DNA from: Myxococcota bacterium
Lineage (GTDB): Bacteria > Myxococcota > XYA12-FULL-58-9 > JALHOP01
NCBI GenBank assembly: GCA_022842935.1
Contig: JALHOP010000010.1
Span: forward strand, 232,144 to 296,143
Direction of reading: 5' to 3'
DNA: 64,000 bases
Shown here: positions 59,982 through 64,000 of the stretch, piece after piece
Layout: every line of letters begins with the position of its first letter
Numbering within the stretch: position 1 is the stretch's first letter
The notes under the pieces: generated by a model
Seen by the model: the letters and a program-made list of their open reading frames with translations, nothing else
What the model was told of the DNA's origin: nothing
The model's database searches: none
Translations under genes and position numbers: made by a program

Positions 59982-62900
59982 TCAGCCGGCTTTACCGACC
60001 ACCAGGGCCCCGCCCGACATCTGGCGGAGCTGGAAGTACTCGCGCGACACCGCGAATAGCACGAGGTCCTTGATGCGCTGCTTCACCGAGCCCGCACCCG
60101 TCTCTCCGGTCTTCGTGATGCCACGGATGGCAGCCGCGAGGTCGCCGCAGGCAATGAGCCCCGCGCGCGCCGCTGTCGTCTCGACCGCAGCCTGGTAGAC
60201 CTTCAGAGCGTCGCCCTTGCCGAGCAACGGGTAGGCGTTCTTGGCGGGCTCTTGCAAGCGCTTCAAGGCCTGCGGTGGCATGCGCTCGAAGTGCTGGGCC
60301 CAGCGATCGACCTCACGTGGGTTACCGCTGTGGGTAAGCTGGCGGTTGTAGACCAAGCAAAGGCCGAACAGGACGTCGCGCAGCTCGTCGCCGGCGTGCA
60401 CCCGGCCGAGGAAGAGCTCGGGGCGCGCGTAGCTCATGTTGCGTCCAACCTGGAAGAGCAACATGCGCTGGTCGGTCTCACGGAAGATGTCGTTGGCTTC
60501 GCCGGCCGCGAGCGCAGGCGGCTGCGCCGGAACGATCGCGAGAGGCTCCATCGAGCCCGACTTCTTGTAGAGGTCGACGCCCTGGACGTTCAGGAGCTTG
60601 CCGACGTAGCGCATGCGCGTCGCGAGGTAGAGCTCGTTGGTGCGAACGTCGATGAAGTCCTTCTTCTTGAGATTCAAGTCCTTCGCGGCAACCGTGCAGA
60701 AATCGGGAGCGGCGCGATACAAGTTCGCGGCGAGGTGACCAACGGGCCCGTTGAGGCCCTCGTGGAGCAGCATCGGCCACTGATCGTCGTTGAGCGACTG
60801 CGAGGCGAGCGCCGGAATGCCCTGCTGCAAGTAGGTGAAGACCTTCTTCTCTTCCTCGTCAGCCTCGTTCAAGCAGACGAGAGCGGACGCTAAAGCGTAC
60901 ACCTGATCGAACTGCTGACCGACGTGATAGAGCTGGCGAAGTTTCTTGACCGGCTGCACCGGATTGTCGAGCTCGGTGATGAGCTCGTGCATCATGTCGA
61001 TGGCTTTCTTCCGCTGCTCGGGCTTCTCCGCGTACAGATCGGCGAGGATCTGCGTGTCGGTGAGCTTGCCCGGCTCGAGCTTGCGGATGACCTCGTACGC
61101 CATGATGGCGTTGTCGAGCTGCTTGAGCACGCGCCGATAGAGCTCGGCGAGGTTGCGCCACAAGACGATGCGCACCTGCGGCGCGAGATCTTTGGCTCGG
61201 CCGATCATCGCGCGGTAGTTGCCTTCGAGCTTGTCCCACGCGCGCTGGCCAGTGAGGATGCGCTCGATGGCCTCGAACGCCTTGATGTTCGTAGGCATGG
61301 CGTCGAGCGCCTTGTTGTAGTGCTTGACCGCGCCGCTGTCGTCCTTGACGTCCCGCTCGAGCACGGTCGCCAGCAAGAAGTTGAGCTCGGAGAGCTTGCG
61401 GGGGTCGCCGGCCATACCGACCGCCTGCGTGAGCACCTCGACGGCTTGCGGCGACTGGCGCGTCTCCATGTATTGCTGCGCCAGACGCTCGAGCACGTCG
61501 AGCGACGCAGAGCCGCTCCGGCGAGCGCGCTCGAGCGCTTCGATGGAGCGCGAGCCGTCCGCCAGCTTGTCGCGCGCGATGACGGACAAGCGCATGAGGA
61601 CGTCGGAGCGCTCTTGACCGGTGAGGGCATCAGCGAGCCGTGAGAGACGCTCGTAAGTGCCGTTCCAGTTCTCCATCATCTCGTCGAGGCCGGCGAGCGC
61701 GCGCAGAGACGGGCCGTGGTCCGGATCGATCTCGAGCGCCTTCTCGAACTGCTTATAGGCGCGGTCGGGCTGGTTCATCTTCATGGAGATGTCGCCCAGC
61801 TGCCACTGCACGTCGACGACCTCACTCTCAGTCAGCGCGTCGCGGTGATGGATGAGGATGGTTTGGAAGACCTTCTGCGCTTCTTCCCAGCTCTCGGCGG
61901 TGAGCAACGCCTGCCCGAGCCCTTCGAGAGCCGGCAGGTAGGTCGCATCCGCCTCGAAGGCGACGCGATAGTAGTTGAGCGCGCGGTCTCGGTCGCCCAG
62001 CTTCTCGGAGATATAGGCCAGGCGGTAGTTCTTCTGGCAGTAGTCTTTCGCATCCTTGGCGCGGTCGATCTGCTCGACGACGATCTTGTGCAGCTCGTCG
62101 GCGCGCTGCCAATCTTCATTGCGGAAGTAGATCTCCCCCAAGGACTTCGCAGTCTCGAGGTGGTTCGGCGTAAGCTCTAGCGCACGGTTGTAGAACCGAA
62201 TCGCCGACTGTTCGTCTTGGCGGATGTTCTGGAAAAACTGCGCAGCCTCGAAGAAGAGGTCTGTCTTCTCCTCGATGTCTTCGGTGCTCTCGGCCTCCGC
62301 GATGACGTGCTCGGCGTAGGTGTCCCAATCAGCCGACTGCTTGGCGAGGTTCTTCATCGCCTGCAGGGCTGGCCCGTAGTTTGGCTCGATCTCGAGGGCG
62401 CGCGCATAGGCGGTCTTGGCGGCAGCCAAGTCCATGAGCATGTCCTCGTTGATCTTGCCCACACGCATGAGCACCCCGAGACCCTTCGGGTCCTGGCCCA
62501 ACGCCTCGGCTTCGCGTGACAACATCTCGAGCGCCTGGAACCAGTTGCCCGAGCGTTCGTAGAGCTGCCCTAAGGCATGCAGCGCGGCCGCGTTGTTCTC
62601 GTTGAACGAGCGCGCGGTGGTGTACGCCTCTTCTGCTTTGTCGACGCGCGTTAGCTCGCGGTAGTAGATGTCACCGATCTGCAAATAGAGTTCGGTGATC
62701 TCGTCCTTGTCCTGAATGAGCGTGATGTGGTGCGTGAGCAGCTCGATGAGGCGGGGCCACTCCGCGAGGACGCGTAACAGGCGCTCGAGCTGCTTGACCG
62801 CGACCATCTGCGTGGCGTCGAGCGCGAGCACGCGTTCGTAAGCCGCGGCTGCATCTTTCTGCGAGGAGAAGTGCTCCTCGTAGATTTGCGCTTCCTTCGA

Positions 62901-64000
62901 CAGGATGCGGATCTTCTCTTCGTTGCCGGTCGCCTGGGCGATCTGCACCTCGAAGACCTGGATGAGCTCGCTCCAGCGCTCGAGGCCAGTGTACTGCCGC
63001 TCGAGGGACGCCAGGGCCACGGCGTTACCCGGATCGAACTCGAGGACGCCGCGGTACCACTCGATGGCTGCTTCGTTGTCGGCAAGCTCTCCTTCGCAGA
63101 GCGCCGCAACCTGAAGTCGCAGGTCCACACCCTGCTTGGGATCGTGCGCGAGCTCCACCTTGCGGGTAAGCGTGTGCGCAAGCTCACCCCAGCGTGACTC
63201 GCCCGCGAACAAGCGCGCTAGGCCGTCCAGCGCGTTGATGTCTGCACCGTCGATCTCGAGCACGCGCCCGAGCGCAACGATGGCCTCGTCGACATCACCA
63301 ATGCGATCTTCCCAGATGCGCGCGATGTCGAAGAGGATGGCCTTACGGATGGTGTCCTCACCAACCGCCGAGAGCTTACGCTCCAGGGCTTGGATCTGTT
63401 TGTCGAAGCGTTCTTCGCGAGCGCCCAAGGCCGCCATCATGTCGATGGCTTCGACGTCGGCGGGCTCGAGCTCGAGTATCTTGCCGAGCGCTGTCTCCGC
63501 CTGATGAACGTCCTTGAGCTCTTCGGCGTACAAGCGGGCGAGCCGCCGCAACGAGGCGACCTTCACCTGCGTGTCGTGGATGTTCTCGAGCTCGTCTTCG
63601 AGGACGGCCGCGAGCTCCTCGGCGCCACCGGTCTCTAGACCGATGCGTTCGAGCACCTGAGCCGCGGTGAGATCTTGCGGGTTCTCCTTGTAGACACGGC
63701 ACGCCGCGATGAAGCCTAGCTCTTTTTCGCCGAGCTTCTCGTCCTGAACGTCGCGAATCTCCGTGAGGATGGTCAGGCGCGAGGCGACCCCCGCGTGTGG
63801 CACGTAGTCTTCGTTGAGAGCCACCAGGCGGCGCCACTCGTTGGTGTCGCGATAGATGTGCGCCAAAGCGGTGTACGCTTCTTCGTCGTCGGGCTGCACC
63901 TCGCGGATGGCCTCGTAAGCGCCACGCGCGTCGTTCGGCTTACTGAGGCGGTCGCGGTGAATCTGCGCCGCCTCATAGAAGCGGGCGACCTTCTGACCAG
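59982..64000 (-). CDS. gltI: GltI (AgmK)-like giant cytoplasmic TPR protein, C-terminal part
   Basis: About 1339 residues visible; the frame is open through base 64000, so the start lies beyond the window (the Met/GTG at 63899 is internal). Repeated helix pairs of about 34-40 residues run along almost the whole length (for example YRGVLEFDPGNAVALASLERQY, AYTTARSFNENNAAALHALGQLYE, YNRALELTPNHLETAKSLGEIYF, YKQFEKALEIDPDHGPSLRALAG). No signal or span. M. xanthus GltI/AgmK is a cytoplasmic TPR protein of several thousand residues adjacent to gltJ; here gltI also lies upstream of gltJ on the same strand, with four unrelated genes between. Generic TPR scaffold is the alternative. Confidence 0.75.
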   Translation of the reverse strand, partial: GQKVARFYEAAQIHRDRLSKPNDARGAYEAIREVQPDDEEAYTALAHIYRDTNEWRRLVALNEDYVPHAGVASRLTILTEIRDVQDEKLGEKELGFIAACRVYKENPQDLTAAQVLERIGLETGGAEELAAVLEDELENIHDTQVKVASLRRLARLYAEELKDVHQAETALGKILELEPADVEAIDMMAALGAREERFDKQIQALERKLSAVGEDTIRKAILFDIARIWEDRIGDVDEAIVALGRVLEIDGADINALDGLARLFAGESRWGELAHTLTRKVELAHDPKQGVDLRLQVAALCEGELADNEAAIEWYRGVLEFDPGNAVALASLERQYTGLERWSELIQVFEVQIAQATGNEEKIRILSKEAQIYEEHFSSQKDAAAAYERVLALDATQMVAVKQLERLLRVLAEWPRLIELLTHHITLIQDKDEITELYLQIGDIYYRELTRVDKAEEAYTTARSFNENNAAALHALGQLYERSGNWFQALEMLSREAEALGQDPKGLGVLMRVGKINEDMLMDLAAAKTAYARALEIEPNYGPALQAMKNLAKQSADWDTYAEHVIAEAESTEDIEEKTDLFFEAAQFFQNIRQDEQSAIRFYNRALELTPNHLETAKSLGEIYFRNEDWQRADELHKIVVEQIDRAKDAKDYCQKNYRLAYISEKLGDRDRALNYYRVAFEADATYLPALEGLGQALLTAESWEEAQKVFQTILIHHRDALTESEVVDVQWQLGDISMKMNQPDRAYKQFEKALEIDPDHGPSLRALAGLDEMMENWNGTYERLSRLADALTGQERSDVLMRLSVIARDKLADGSRSIEALERARRSGSASLDVLERLAQQYMETRQSPQAVEVLTQAVGMAGDPRKLSELNFLLATVLERDVKDDSGAVKHYNKALDAMPTNIKAFEAIERILTGQRAWDKLEGNYRAMIGRAKDLAPQVRIVLWRNLAELYRRVLKQLDNAIMAYEVIRKLEPGKLTDTQILADLYAEKPEQRKKAIDMMHELITELDNPVQPVKKLRQLYHVGQQFDQVYALASALVCLNEADEEEKKVFTYLQQGIPALASQSLNDDQWPMLLHEGLNGPVGHLAANLYRAAPDFCTVAAKDLNLKKKDFIDVRTNELYLATRMRYVGKLLNVQGVDLYKKSGSMEPLAIVPAQPPALAAGEANDIFRETDQRMLLFQVGRNMSYARPELFLGRVHAGDELRDVLFGLCLVYNRQLTHSGNPREVDRWAQHFERMPPQALKRLQEPAKNAYPLLGKGDALKVYQAAVETTAARAGLIACGDLAAAIRGITKTGETGAGSVKQRIKDLVLFAVSREYFQLRQMSGGALVVGKAG
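60887..60898. repeat. ACGCTAAAGCGT variant of the recurrent motif
   Basis: Inverted-repeat variant within gltI; coding strand reads GCT TTA GCG (Ala-Leu-Ala) with the Leu codon TTA. Confidence 0.45.

Noticed and set aside
1-64000. tRNA, rRNA, CRISPR, insertion sequences, prophage or integrase genes
   Set aside because: No cloverleaf, repeat-spacer array, transposase motif or phage gene was noticed on either strand; small RNAs cannot be excluded by eye.

Overview
The window looks like a stretch of a Myxococcota (deltaproteobacterial) chromosome. The DNA is GC-rich. Two secreted proteases end in MYXO-CTERM-like tails (Cys, hydrophobic stretch, Arg cluster). Cys-rich and thrombospondin-type-3 surface proteins, FHA-domain regulators, a transmembrane Ser/Thr kinase and sigma-54 activators are all present. 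Most telling is a near-complete set of genes for the Agl-Glt gliding/focal-adhesion envelope complex, or its sporulation paralogue Nfs. No tRNA, rRNA, CRISPR array, transposase or phage gene was seen. The class within the phylum cannot be told from sequence alone.

Layout. 1-3855: the 3' end of murI, a lipoprotein, and a coupled pair made of a membrane GT-C-type sugar transferase and a dolichyl-phosphate-sugar-synthase-like GT2. 3999-12775: a block of secreted proteins (vWA/TSP3 lipoprotein coupled to an M36-like protease, a beta-helix lipoprotein, an Ig-like lipoprotein). 12974-16642: full-length B12-dependent methionine synthase. 16729-18697: an EF-hand protein followed by an orphan copy of part of its own 3' end. 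18776-28247: gltA-B-C-D-E-F-G-H in one operon, with an FHA protein just upstream. 29124-32702: DUF6918-like protein, MFS transporter, membrane adenylate cyclase. 32839-35555: a secreted protein coupled to a matrixin-like protease. 35542-38779: a DnaJ-like / DnaK-like / TPR chaperone operon. 38858-43756: a zinc-ribbon/TPR membrane protein divergent from an NtrC-type response regulator coupled to an outer-membrane barrel. 43770-44630: mtnP. 44695-49576: an FHA-type sigma-54 activator divergent from a cupredoxin / HAMP-kinase / barrel operon. 49544-54489: a xanthine-dehydrogenase-family operon with XdhC and MocA-like maturation factors. 54499-64000: gltJ and the 3' part of gltI, separated by four unrelated genes.

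How it fits together. GltA, GltB and GltH are predicted outer-membrane barrels. GltC, GltD, GltE and GltF are periplasmic or lipoprotein parts. GltG and GltJ are inner-membrane proteins with TonB-like C-terminal domains, and GltI is a cytoplasmic TPR scaffold. In Myxococcus xanthus gltABC and gltDEFGH-IJ lie at two loci, while the paralogous nfsA-H is one operon, so the arrangement here mixes the two patterns. The AglRQS motor and MglA are not in the window.

Most operons are stitched together by 4-base ATGA/GTGA/TTGA stop-start overlaps, which fixed many of the start sites chosen here. A short inverted repeat, CCGCT-NN-AGCGG (NN mostly TC, TT or AA), recurs inside genes throughout the window and often places the otherwise unexpected Leu codon TTA.
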